A stretch of DNA of 64,000 bases from JASHPR01 sp963842355 (GTDB lineage Bacteria > Actinomycetota > Actinomycetes > Streptosporangiales > Streptosporangiaceae): the NCBI GenBank assembly GCA_963842355.1, contig CAWJGC010000017.1, forward strand, positions 310,001-374,000. The letters are read 5' to 3'. A program made the position numbers and the translations under genes. The notes under the pieces were generated by a model, which saw only the letters and a program-made list of their open reading frames with translations, had not been told where the DNA came from and ran no database searches. Below are positions 50,304-58,628 of this stretch, one piece after another; position 1 is the stretch's first letter, and each line of letters begins with the position of its first letter.

Positions 50304-51462
50304 CGGCGCTGTAGGCCCTGAGCTTCCAGAGCTGATGCTCGCTGTAGATATTGCGCAAGGTGCCTGACCGTGCGCGCATCACCAGCGAGTGAGTGGTGGC
50401 ACCGCCCGACCGGTATCGCACGCCCGCCATCAGCTCCCCGTCGGTGATCCCGGTGGCCGCGAAGAACGCGTCGTCCGACGTCACCAGGTCATCGGTGGAC
50501 AGCACCCGGTCCAGATCATGGCCGGCCTCGATGGCGCGATCACGTTCTGCGTCGTCACGCGGCGCGAGCTTGCCCAGGATGACCCCGCCCAGGCATTTGA
50601 TCGCACACGCGGCGATGATGCCCTCCGGGGTGCCGCCGGTGCCCAGCAACAGGTCGATGCCGGTACCCGCGCGCGCCGCCATGATCGCGCCCGCGACGTC
50701 CCCGTCGGTGATGAGCTTGATCCGCGCGCCGGCCGCGCGTACCTCCTCGATCAGGGTGCGGTGGCGCGGCCGGTCCAGGATGACCACCGTGACGTCGTGC
50801 GGGGAGCAGCGCTTGGCCCGGGCGACCGCCAGGATGTTCGCCGCGGGCGAGGCGTCGATGTCCACCGCGTCGGCCGCCTCGGGCCCGGTGACCAGCTTGG
50901 ACATGTAGAAGACCGCCGACGGGTCGTACATCGACCCGCGGGCGCTGACCGCGATGACGGAGATCGCGTTCGGCATGCCGTTGGCGGTCAGCCTGGTGCC
51001 GTCGATCGGGTCCACGGCCACGTCGCAGGCCGGGCCGTGGCCGTCACCGACCTGCTCGCCGTTGTAGAGCATCGGCGCGCTGTCTTTCTCGCCCTCGCCG
51101 ATCACGACCAGGCCGTCCATGGACACGGTGTTGATCAGCAGCCGCATCGCGTTCACCGCGGCCGCATCGGCGCCGTTCTTGTCGCCGCGGCCGACCCAGC
51201 GGGCCGCGGCCATCGCCCCGGCCTCGGTGACTCTGGCCAGTTCGAGCGCGAGGTTCCGATCGGGTGCGCTTCGGGCCGGCGGCGCGGGCGCAGTCTCCTG
51301 GCCCGGCCCGGCCGTCTGGTCCGGCACCGTTTCCTGACCGGGCGTCGTGCCCTGGCCCCACATGGTTCCCGGGCCGGGACGAGCAGCGCTCTGGCCTGGC
51401 CCGGCCTCCTGGACCGGAGGTATCGGTCCGGTTGGCGTGGCAGCAGTCTGATTGTCGGTCAC
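50284..51462 (-). CDS. glpX: Class II fructose-1,6-bisphosphatase
   Basis: Hydrolyses fructose-1,6-bisphosphate in gluconeogenesis. It has 392 residues from GTG 51462. RNLALELARVTEAGAMAAAR, GRGDKNGADAAAVNAMR, IGEGEKDSAPMLYNGE and DPIDGTRLT bind metal and substrate. GTGGTPEGIIAACAIKCLGG and TGITDGELMAGVRY complete the fold. About 60 residues of Pro/Gly/Gln repeats (GQGTTPGQETVPDQTAGPGQ) precede the domain, which normally begins within the first 20 residues. The upstream region is shared with the divergent TetR gene. Confidence 0.95.
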   Translation of the reverse strand: MTDNQTAATPTGPIPPVQEAGPGQSAARPGPGTMWGQGTTPGQETVPDQTAGPGQETAPAPPARSAPDRNLALELARVTEAGAMAAARWVGRGDKNGADAAAVNAMRLLINTVSMDGLVVIGEGEKDSAPMLYNGEQVGDGHGPACDVAVDPIDGTRLTANGMPNAISVIAVSARGSMYDPSAVFYMSKLVTGPEAADAVDIDASPAANILAVARAKRCSPHDVTVVILDRPRHRTLIEEVRAAGARIKLITDGDVAGAIMAARAGTGIDLLLGTGGTPEGIIAACAIKCLGGVILGKLAPRDDAERDRAIEAGHDLDRVLSTDDLVTSDDAFFAATGITDGELMAGVRYRSGGATTHSLVMRARSGTLRNIYSEHQLWKLRAYSAVNFDGD

Positions 51463-51580
51463 AGGGAACGCCTTCCCGTTGTCGCCGTGTTGAAATCTTA
51501 TGCACCCGGGCACCCGGGTCGACCGGCGTAGCCTGGAGGCCTGACCCGGGCGGGGTGAGGAAGGGAAGCTGCGGAGCCGC

Positions 51581-52192
51581 ATGACAACAGACCAGGCCCA
51601 GCCCATCGTGAGAGTGTCCGAGCGCGGAGCCGCGACCCGGTCCGCCCTGCTGGCCGCCGCACGCGAGGTCTTCACGACCGATGGCTACGCCCAGGCGGCC
51701 GTGACCGACATCGTGACCAGGGCAGGTGCGAGCGTCGGCAGCCTCTACCACCATTTCTCCGGGAAGGCTGATCTGTACCTGACGCTGCACGAGGAACTGA
51801 ACAAGGACCAGGCCGAGCGCACGCGCCGAGCGGTGCGCGGAGCCCGGGACGCCGGGATCAGCGATCCTCAGCAGCTGTTCCTCGTCGGCGCGCGCGAGTA
51901 CCTGAGAGTGTGCATGGAGCAGCCCGAGCTTTTCCGGCTGTTCGTACAGGGAGATGGCCCGCCCGGGTTCGATCTGGTGCGGCGGCAGCGGCTCGCTGAC
52001 TGGGTGGCCATGAATACCGAGTTCTTCGTGCGCAGCGGTGAGCCCCTGGACGAGGCGGTCGCGATCGTGATGACCGGCGCGCTGGGGCTGTGTGCCGCGG
52101 AGTTGGCGCTCAGCGCGGATGCCGCGCGCACCCGGAAGATCGCGGACGGGGTGCTCGAGGTTCTGTCGCGGCTGGACACGCCGCGGTCCTAG
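51581..52192 (+). CDS. TetR/AcrR-family transcriptional regulator
   Basis: It has 203 residues. The N-terminal helix-turn-helix domain is complete: RSALLAAAREVFTTDGYAQA, AVTDIVTRAGASVGSLYHHF, SGKADLYLTLHEEL. The C-terminal ligand domain is helical and unremarkable. It diverges from glpX and may act in the shared promoter region. Its stop overlaps the xseB stop by four bases. The ligand is unknown. Confidence 0.92.
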   Translation: MTTDQAQPIVRVSERGAATRSALLAAAREVFTTDGYAQAAVTDIVTRAGASVGSLYHHFSGKADLYLTLHEELNKDQAERTRRAVRGARDAGISDPQQLFLVGAREYLRVCMEQPELFRLFVQGDGPPGFDLVRRQRLADWVAMNTEFFVRSGEPLDEAVAIVMTGALGLCAAELALSADAARTRKIADGVLEVLSRLDTPRS

Positions 52193-52455
52193 AACGGCGC
52201 GCCGGGGTCGCTGCCTTCGGCTCGCTGCGCCATCGCCTCCGCGAGCCGGGCCCGAGCACCCTCGAGCCACTCGGTGCAGACTGCGGCGAGGCGCTCGCCC
52301 CGCTCCCAGAGCTGCAACGACTGCTCGAGCGTCAGGCCGCCGGCCTCGAGGCGCTTGACCAGTTCCGTCAGCTCGTCGCGCGCCTGCTCGTAGGGCGGCC
52401 GCTTGGCCTGAGGCGAGGCCTTCCGCGCGCCATCACCGCCATCGGCTGCCGTCAC
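52189..52455 (-). CDS. xseB: Exodeoxyribonuclease VII small subunit
   Basis: It has 88 residues. PPYEQARDELTELVKRLEAG, LTLEQSLQLWERGERLAAVC is the family core. It forms the coiled-coil partner of XseA that stabilises the nuclease. xseA lies 2.2 kb upstream on the same strand, separated by an acyltransferase gene that is not part of the usual pair. Confidence 0.95.
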   Translation of the reverse strand: MTAADGGDGARKASPQAKRPPYEQARDELTELVKRLEAGGLTLEQSLQLWERGERLAAVCTEWLEGARARLAEAMAQRAEGSDPGAPF

Positions 52456-52504
52456 GTTCTCACCCTAGTGCAGCGTCGGCTCCGCCACCTCCGTCGCGCT
52501 GGCG

Positions 52505-54535
52505 TCAGCTGATGGTCTCGAGGACCGTCTTGACCAGACGGGTGTAGAGCGCTCCCCCTGCGGGCTGCGGGTGGACCTGGTCGGCCCGGAGCAGGTCGGT
52601 GTGGTTCGCGATGGTCGAGAACCAGTCGACCATGAGCACCCGCGGATAGAGGCGAGCGGCCGTGGCGATCGCGCCGTTGACCTCGTCCTGCCAGGGCCGG
52701 GCCTCATAGGTGTTGACGAGCACCAGCCAGCGGTCCGGTCCGATCGCGGCCCGCAGCTTCCGGATCTGGCCCATGGTCACGGGGCCGTTGGTCCCGAGGC
52801 CTACGAGCACGACCCGGCGCAGGCCGCCGGCGGCGGCCAGGGTCTGGACCTCGGCGAGCCCGGCGCTCATCTGACGGCTGACGACCGCGTCGATAAAGAT
52901 GCCGGGAAGCGCGGCCACCAGTTCGGGGGCCGCGGCGAGCATGACCGAGTCTCCGATGGCGGTGACCATCGATCCCGTCACCGGCAGCGTCGTCGGCGCG
53001 TGGCCGAGCCCGGCGATGACCGTGCGGGCGACGGCGCCGCCCTCCAGCGGATGGGGTGCGCGCTCGGCGGCTTCGCCGGTCACCGGGCCGGTCACGGCTC
53101 CCGGGCCGGTCACGGCTCCCGGGCCGGCGGCGGCTCCCGGGCCGGGGGCGGCGGCGGCCGGGGCCGCGCCCGAAGCGGGCCGGATGCTGTCCGTGCGGGT
53201 GGCGGCGCTGATCTTCGCACCGGCCGCTATCTGCTGCTGGAGCGTGGGCCCGCCCGGAGGGTTCAGGATCCCGTATCCGGCGGTGCACGCGACGACGAGC
53301 ATCGCGGCCGGGATCGCGAGCGGCAGGGTATGCCGCGGGGATCGCCGGCCGGCAGCGTACGACCTGCTGATCAGCGTGCCGAGTTCGCTGAGCGCCGCGC
53401 GGAAGCCCCGGCGCAGGATCGGTTCCTCGATCCACCGCCACGACGCGGCGGCGAGCGCGATCGGCAGCGCGGTCTCCGCCAGCCGGGCCTCGAACATGCT
53501 CGCCTGGGCTCCGGCTGCCGCGGGGAACAGCGCGATCACGGGCCAGTGCCACAGGTAGATGCCGTACGACCGTACTCCGAGCCAGCGCAGCGGCCGCCAG
53601 GCCAGCATCGTCGCGACCCGCCCAGATGCCGCGGCGGCGGTCACCACCGCGCCCGCCGCGAGTGCGGCGAAGGCCAGCCCGAAGGGGTAGAGGGCGCGAT
53701 CGGAGCCGGAGAAGTGGGTGACGGCCCAGGCGATCGCCACCAGCCCCGCCAGGCCCGCGACATCCAGCCGCCGTGCGGTTCCGCGCGAGGCGGTGGACAG
53801 CCGGGCCAGCGGCCAGGTGAGCGCCAGCGCCGCGCCGATGAGCAGGGCGCTGGCATGGGTGTCGGTCCCGTAGTAGACGCGCGAAGGATCGGAGCCCGGG
53901 ACATAGATGATCGCCATCGTGACCGCGGAGGCGGCCGCGCCGGCCCACGCGATCGCGGTACGCAGCCGCCTGCGCGGCATCCGGGCCAGGATGATGGCCA
54001 GGGTCAGCGGCCAGATGAGGTAGAACTGCTCCTCGACCGCGAGCGACCACAGGTGCTGCAGCGGAGGCGGCGGGCCGAAGGCCGAGAAGTACGACTGGTG
54101 GGCAACGGCCTGGGACCAGTTGCTGCTGAACGTCAAGGCGCCGAGGAGCGCGTGCGTCAGGTCGCCCAGCTGATCCGGCTCGAGCACGGTGACGGCCGCG
54201 GTGACGCTGACCAGTACGACGCCCAGCGCGGGCAGGAGCCGGCGCGCCCGGCGGACCCAGAAGCCGCGCAGGTCGAGCCGCCCGGTGCGGTCGAAGTGGG
54301 CCACGAGAAGGTCGGTGATGAGGTAGCCGCTCAGCACGAAGAACACATCGACGCCGAGAAACCCGCCCGGCACCGCCGAGAGGCCCTCGTGGAAGGCCAT
54401 GACCGCCAGTACCGCGAGAGCGCGCACGCCGTCCAGGCCCGCGGACCTCGGTCGGCGGCCCACCTCCGACGGGGAGCGGGCACCTCCGCCTTCCCGCGCC
54501 CGGGCGGGCGCGCTTACTCGCAGGTCTGAAAGCAC
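52505..54535 (-). CDS. Membrane acyltransferase with SGNH-like domain (OatA type)
   Basis: It has 676 residues. An acyltransferase-3 domain with about ten helices (residues about 30-390): LDGVRALAVLAVMAFHEGLS (catalytic His), GGFLGVDVFFVLSGYLITDL and LQHLWSLAVEEQFYLIWP. A Pro/Gly/Ala linker with an 18-bp repeat (GPGAVTGPGAVTGP) leads to an outer SGNH hydrolase-like domain with AIGDSVMLAAAPE (nucleophile Ser) and RADQVHPQP (Asp/His). It likely O-acetylates peptidoglycan or a polysaccharide. It sits between xseA and xseB. Confidence 0.92.
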   Translation of the reverse strand: MLSDLRVSAPARAREGGGARSPSEVGRRPRSAGLDGVRALAVLAVMAFHEGLSAVPGGFLGVDVFFVLSGYLITDLLVAHFDRTGRLDLRGFWVRRARRLLPALGVVLVSVTAAVTVLEPDQLGDLTHALLGALTFSSNWSQAVAHQSYFSAFGPPPPLQHLWSLAVEEQFYLIWPLTLAIILARMPRRRLRTAIAWAGAAASAVTMAIIYVPGSDPSRVYYGTDTHASALLIGAALALTWPLARLSTASRGTARRLDVAGLAGLVAIAWAVTHFSGSDRALYPFGLAFAALAAGAVVTAAAASGRVATMLAWRPLRWLGVRSYGIYLWHWPVIALFPAAAGAQASMFEARLAETALPIALAAASWRWIEEPILRRGFRAALSELGTLISRSYAAGRRSPRHTLPLAIPAAMLVVACTAGYGILNPPGGPTLQQQIAAGAKISAATRTDSIRPASGAAPAAAAPGPGAAAGPGAVTGPGAVTGPVTGEAAERAPHPLEGGAVARTVIAGLGHAPTTLPVTGSMVTAIGDSVMLAAAPELVAALPGIFIDAVVSRQMSAGLAEVQTLAAAGGLRRVVLVGLGTNGPVTMGQIRKLRAAIGPDRWLVLVNTYEARPWQDEVNGAIATAARLYPRVLMVDWFSTIANHTDLLRADQVHPQPAGGALYTRLVKTVLETIS

Positions 54536-54656
54536 TTCGATCCCCCCAAGACAGCTATTCGTCGCCTTCCGCCGGGGCGCCCTGCCTGACGCCGCGGCGG
54601 GAACCTCAGCGCGTAATTTCCGAAATGGCTGCCCGGCGATTCACTGCCGTTGCGCG

Positions 54657-55958
54657 CTAAGACAGTGTTGTCTTCGCCGCATGCCCGCCGAGAGAAACGC
54701 GGCTATTGGTAATCTGCGGGAACGGCTTTGCTATAGACCTGGCTATGGCTTTGGCGGCCGGCCTGGCCGTGACGCTCAGCTGGTCATCGGCGAACCTGAC
54801 GATGAGCGCCTCATCCGGCGTCACCTCCGCGGCCGAACGGACCACGCTGGAATCGCCGTGCTGGACGATCGCGTAACCGCGGCGCAGGGTCGCCGCAGGC
54901 GACAGGGCGATCAGCCGCGCCCGGGTATGGTTCACGTCGTCGCTGGCCCGGTCCAGGCTCGCGGACAGGCATCGCCGCGCCCGCTGGGTCAGGGCGGCGA
55001 CCTGCTCCTGCTGCCTTTCGATCTCGCGCACGGGATTGGCCAGGGCCGGCCGGGACCGAATGGCCGACAGCCAGGACTTTTCCCGATCGAGTCGCCCCGC
55101 GAGCCACCTGCGGGCCCGCGAGCGCAGCTGGGCGATCAGCGCGAGTTGCTCGGCCACGTCAGGAACCACCCGCCGGGCAGCATCGGTCGGCGTTGACGCG
55201 CGGACGTCCGCCACATGGTCCAGGATCGGCGTGTCCTGTTCGTGACCTATCGCGCTGACCACGGGCGTCGTGCACGCTGCGACCGCCCGGATCAGCGTCT
55301 CGTCGGAGAACGGCAGCAGGTCCTCGATCGACCCGCCGCCGCGGGTGACGATGATCACATCTACCGCCGGGTCGGCGTCGAGGTTCCGGAGAGCGTCGAC
55401 GATCTCGGACACGGCATGAGTGCCCTGGACGGCGACCTGCCGGACCCGGAATCGCACCGCTGGCCATCGCCGGGCCGCGTTTCTGAGTACGTCACGCTCG
55501 GCTGCGGAGTCCCGCCCGCAGATCAGGCCGATCATCCCCGGCAGGAAAGGCAGTGACCGCTTTCGCTCCGCGGCAAAAAGGCCCTCCGCGGCGAGCGAGC
55601 GGCGCAGCCTTTCCAGACGGGCCAGCAGTTCGCCTATGCCCACCGTCCGGATCTCCATCGCGGTGAGCGAGAACGAGCCTCTGGCCGTGTTGAAGTCGGG
55701 CCTCGCCCAGACGACCACGCGGGCCCCCTCCGCCGGAGGCGGATCGTTGGCGTCGAAGACGCCCTGGGTGCACACCACCCGGACCGAGACGGCGGCCACC
55801 GGGTCGCGCAGGGTCAGGAACACGGTGCCGCCGCGCCGGTTCAGCTCTGCGATCTGGCCTTCCACCCAGATCCGACCGAGACGGCCGACCCACTCGCCGA
55901 CCAACCGCAACACGGTGCGGACGGGGACCGGCGCCTCGGGCGTGCTCTCCAGGGGCAT
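54657..55958 (-). CDS. xseA: Exodeoxyribonuclease VII large subunit
   Basis: It has 433 residues. An N-terminal OB-fold (GRIWVEGQIAELNRRGGTVF), then the catalytic domain with GLICGRDSAAERDVLRNAARR, VQGTHAVSEIVDALRNLD, IIVTRGGGSIEDLLPFSDE, VVSAIGHEQDTPILDHVADV and RASTPTDAAR, and a coiled C-terminus. It degrades single-stranded DNA from both ends. Beside a Rv1109c-like gene and ispH, as in mycobacteria. Confidence 0.95.
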   Translation of the reverse strand: MPLESTPEAPVPVRTVLRLVGEWVGRLGRIWVEGQIAELNRRGGTVFLTLRDPVAAVSVRVVCTQGVFDANDPPPAEGARVVVWARPDFNTARGSFSLTAMEIRTVGIGELLARLERLRRSLAAEGLFAAERKRSLPFLPGMIGLICGRDSAAERDVLRNAARRWPAVRFRVRQVAVQGTHAVSEIVDALRNLDADPAVDVIIVTRGGGSIEDLLPFSDETLIRAVAACTTPVVSAIGHEQDTPILDHVADVRASTPTDAARRVVPDVAEQLALIAQLRSRARRWLAGRLDREKSWLSAIRSRPALANPVREIERQQEQVAALTQRARRCLSASLDRASDDVNHTRARLIALSPAATLRRGYAIVQHGDSSVVRSAAEVTPDEALIVRFADDQLSVTARPAAKAIARSIAKPFPQITNSRVSLGGHAAKTTLS

Positions 55959-55967
55959 GACAGCAGG

Positions 55968-56570
55968 TCAGGCCTGGCTTTCCAGCTTGGTGATGCGGCG
56001 CTCGAACATGGTGAGCACCGCGGCCCGGCCGGCGTTGCCCTTCTCGTATTCCAGCAGAACGCGTACCTGGGCCGAATCGAGATTGCGCAGGCGAGCGCGG
56101 AGCGAGGCGATGGTGAGGTCGTCGTAGTTCGGCACCGGCAACGCGGCCGGCCCCGGCCTGGTGGCGGCGGGTTCGGGTACTGCTGGCTCGGGGACGGTGG
56201 CCGGCTCGGCCGCGGCGGCGGGTTCGGGTACTGCTGGCTCGGGGACGGTGGCCGGCTCGGCCGCGGCGGCGGGCTCGGGTTCCGGGGTTGCTTCAGGCGC
56301 CGTCGGCTCGGGCGCGTCCTCCTCCGACAGCAGCCTGACGTTCCCCGTCTGGTCGAGCGACCGCCACCGGGTCTCGTCCCTCGCAGCGGCGGGAGAGTCC
56401 GGGCCGGGCTGGCCGGCCCGCTTGGCCGCGGCGGGCTCGGCCGCCCGGTTCTTGATCCTGTCGGCCACCAGGAGCACCTGGCCGATCCCCGAGAACACCG
56501 CCCGCAAGGCCTGCGCAGGGGCTTCCTTCACGCGTTCAGAGACCTGCTGCGGGATGTGCATGATGATCAT
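55968..56570 (-). CDS. Lipid droplet-associated protein (Rv1109c-like)
   Basis: It has 200 residues from ATG 56570 (MIIMHIPQQVSERV). The N-terminal amphipathic segment APAQALRAVFSGIGQVLLVA and the C-terminal helical domain YDDLTIASLRARLRNLD ... VRVLLEYEKGNAGRAAVLTM are the conserved parts. The middle is a Pro/Glu/Ala linker with a perfect 51-bp duplication (56168-56269, EPATVPEPAVPEPAAAA). Assignment rests on those parts and on the place between xseA and ispH, the same as Rv1109c. Confidence 0.75.
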   Translation of the reverse strand: MIIMHIPQQVSERVKEAPAQALRAVFSGIGQVLLVADRIKNRAAEPAAAKRAGQPGPDSPAAARDETRWRSLDQTGNVRLLSEEDAPEPTAPEATPEPEPAAAAEPATVPEPAVPEPAAAAEPATVPEPAVPEPAATRPGPAALPVPNYDDLTIASLRARLRNLDSAQVRVLLEYEKGNAGRAAVLTMFERRITKLESQA

Positions 56571-56720
56571 TCTCCCTCTGGCGTATCCGGTATCCCGTCT
56601 CGCCCGGTGGCTCGCGACAGCCGCGCTCCGTTGGCGATGCATCGCGCCTGCGAGATGATTCTCGTCATTTAGCTGGCGCGCGCAATAGCCGGGCCGCGAA
56701 CTGTTGCGGATTCGAGTGAG

Positions 56721-56734
56721 CCAGAACGTTCTGG
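56721..56734 (+). promoter_or_regulatory. Perfect palindrome CCAGAACGTTCTGG before ispH
   Basis: A 14-bp perfect palindrome 43 bases upstream of ATG 56778. GAAC and GTTC recall the LexA box but the four-base spacer is missing, so LexA is unlikely. It may be an operator for ispH. Confidence 0.5.
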
Positions 56735-56777
56735 TGCGCGATGGGCCCCGGTATCGGGTTCACCTACGATGGGTGTC

Positions 56778-57737
56778 ATGTCCGTGCCGACCAGACGTGT
56801 CCTGCTCGCGAAACCCCGTGGCTACTGCGCGGGTGTAGACCGGGCGGTGCAGACCGTCGAGGAGGCGCTGGAACGCTTCGGCGCGCCCATCTACGTACGC
56901 AAGCAGATCGTGCATAACACCCACGTCGTCCGCTCGCTCGAGGAGCGCGGCGCGATCTTCGTGGAGGAGGCCGGAGAAGTCCCCGAGGGCGCGGTGGTGG
57001 TCTTCTCCGCGCACGGGATCGCCCCGCGCGTGCGCGAGGAAGCAGCCGAGCGTGGCCTGCGCACGATCGACGCCACCTGCCCGCTGGTCACCAAGGTGCA
57101 CAACGAGGCCAAGAGGTTCGCCGCCCGGGGGTACGACATCCTGCTGATCGGGCACGAGGGTCATGAGGAGGTCGTCGGCACCAGCGGCGAGGCCCCAGGG
57201 CACGTTCACCTGGTGGACGGGCCCGAGGGCAGCCAGAACGTCGAGATCCGGGACCGGGCGAAGGTGGCCTGGCTATCCCAGACCACGCTCTCGGTCGACG
57301 AGACCACCGAGACCGTCGCCGCGCTGCGCGAACGCTTTCCCGATCTGCTGGACCCGCCCAGTGACGACATCTGCTACGCGACGCAGAACCGGCAGGCCGC
57401 GGTGAAGCAGATCGCCGCGGAGTCTGACCTGGTGATCGTGGTGGGCTCGCGTAACTCCTCCAACTCGGTCCGGCTGGTCGAGGTGGCACTCGACGCGGGC
57501 GCGGGTGCCGCCTACCTCGTGGACGACGCGTCGGACATCGACCAGGCCTGGCTGGACGGTGTCACGACCGTGGGCGTCACCAGCGGCGCCTCGGTACCGG
57601 AGGAACTCGTGTCCGGAGTGCTGGACCGGCTGGCCGAGTGCGGCTTCGGCACCATCACGGAGGTCGAGGCGGTACCGGAGCGGATGGTGTTCGCGCTGCC
57701 GCACGAGTTGCGCCGCCGTCCCGGCGACGATCGCTAA
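56778..57737 (+). CDS. ispH: 4-hydroxy-3-methylbut-2-enyl diphosphate reductase
   Basis: Last enzyme of the MEP isoprenoid pathway, making IPP and DMAPP. It has 319 residues from ATG 56778 (an ATG at 56769 adds three). The three Fe-S cysteines are in PRGYCAGVDRAVQ, IDATCPLVTKVH and DDICYATQNRQAAVK. Catalytic His and Glu residues are in IVHNTHVV and GHEGHEEVVG. Its 3' end overlaps the convergent DUF6542 gene by four bases. Confidence 0.96.
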   Translation: MSVPTRRVLLAKPRGYCAGVDRAVQTVEEALERFGAPIYVRKQIVHNTHVVRSLEERGAIFVEEAGEVPEGAVVVFSAHGIAPRVREEAAERGLRTIDATCPLVTKVHNEAKRFAARGYDILLIGHEGHEEVVGTSGEAPGHVHLVDGPEGSQNVEIRDRAKVAWLSQTTLSVDETTETVAALRERFPDLLDPPSDDICYATQNRQAAVKQIAAESDLVIVVGSRNSSNSVRLVEVALDAGAGAAYLVDDASDIDQAWLDGVTTVGVTSGASVPEELVSGVLDRLAECGFGTITEVEAVPERMVFALPHELRRRPGDDR

Positions 57738-58585
57738 CGCGCGCGCCCGTCCCGGGGCGGGCCGGGCGCGCGCGACGGCCCGGGCGGGCGGATCGGACCA
57801 GGGGAGAGCCGCGACCGCAGGCCGCCACCGCCGCGCAGATCCGCCCGAAGCTCGCGGACACCCTGAGGCAGGCCGCGGAACATGGCGACGGCGACGCCGA
57901 GGATCACCCCGCTGAACAGCCAGGGCGCAACCGACGCCATGGTGAGGACGGTGCCCTCGGCCGCGGACGTCAGCGTGTGGCGGAGCGTGTCGGCGTGCGA
58001 GGTCATCGTCTCGGTGCCCACCAGGGCGATCATGAAAATCAGGGGCGGGGTGGCTACCGCCGTCAGCAGGTCACTGCGCTGGGTATAACGGGCGGCCAGC
58101 ACGCAGCCGGCCACGAAGCTGAGGCCGGTGAACGAGCCCAGGCTCAGCCAGTCGGCCGCGAGCATGCCGAGGAAGAACAGCGAGAACATGGCGACAACGG
58201 CCCCGCGTGCCGTCATGCGCGCGCGGTCGGGCAGGTCGCGGGGCCCAGCGGGGTGCTGCCGGGTGGGCGGGTTGTCGCCGGGCCCAGCGGGGTGCTGCCG
58301 GGTGGGCGGGTTGTCGCCGGGCCCAGCGGGGTGCTGCCGGGTGGGCGGGTTGTCGCCGGGCCCAGCGGGGTGCTGCCGGGTGGGCGGGTTGTCGCCGGGC
58401 CCAGCGGCGGGCTGCCCGGTTGGCCGATCATCCGGGGCGGCTGAGCCGGGCGGCCCGGCCGGCCCCCGGACATCCGTTCTGGATTCTTGGCTTGGTGAGC
58501 TTGATGGTCCGGACAAGCTGGACAAGCCAGACAAGCTGGGTGAACTGGGTGGGCCGAGGCGTGCAGGCCATCCTTGCTGCGGCAA
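57734..58585 (-). CDS. DUF6542-like membrane protein with 13-residue repeats
   Basis: It has 283 residues. The N-terminal third is Pro/Ser-rich with a perfect 39-bp tandem repeat (GPGDNPPTRQHPA, four copies, about 58237-58400). Four membrane helices follow: ARGAVVAMFSLFFLGMLAAD, FTGLSFVAGCVLAARYTQR, LLTAVATPPLIFMIALVG and MASVAPWLFSGVILGVAVAM. It lies between ispH and rmuC/ychF, as DUF6542 proteins do in related genomes. Function unknown. Confidence 0.8.
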   Translation of the reverse strand: MPQQGWPARLGPPSSPSLSGLSSLSGPSSSPSQESRTDVRGPAGPPGSAAPDDRPTGQPAAGPGDNPPTRQHPAGPGDNPPTRQHPAGPGDNPPTRQHPAGPGDNPPTRQHPAGPRDLPDRARMTARGAVVAMFSLFFLGMLAADWLSLGSFTGLSFVAGCVLAARYTQRSDLLTAVATPPLIFMIALVGTETMTSHADTLRHTLTSAAEGTVLTMASVAPWLFSGVILGVAVAMFRGLPQGVRELRADLRGGGGLRSRLSPGPIRPPGPSRAPGPPRDGRAR

Positions 58586-58628
58586 TCCGCTCCCTACCCT
58601 CCACGTCCCCCGAGTACCGGCCCGGCGG

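Noticed and set aside
56721..56734. LexA (SOS) box before ispH
   Set aside because: The actinobacterial LexA box needs GAAC-N4-GTTC. Here GAAC and GTTC are directly joined.
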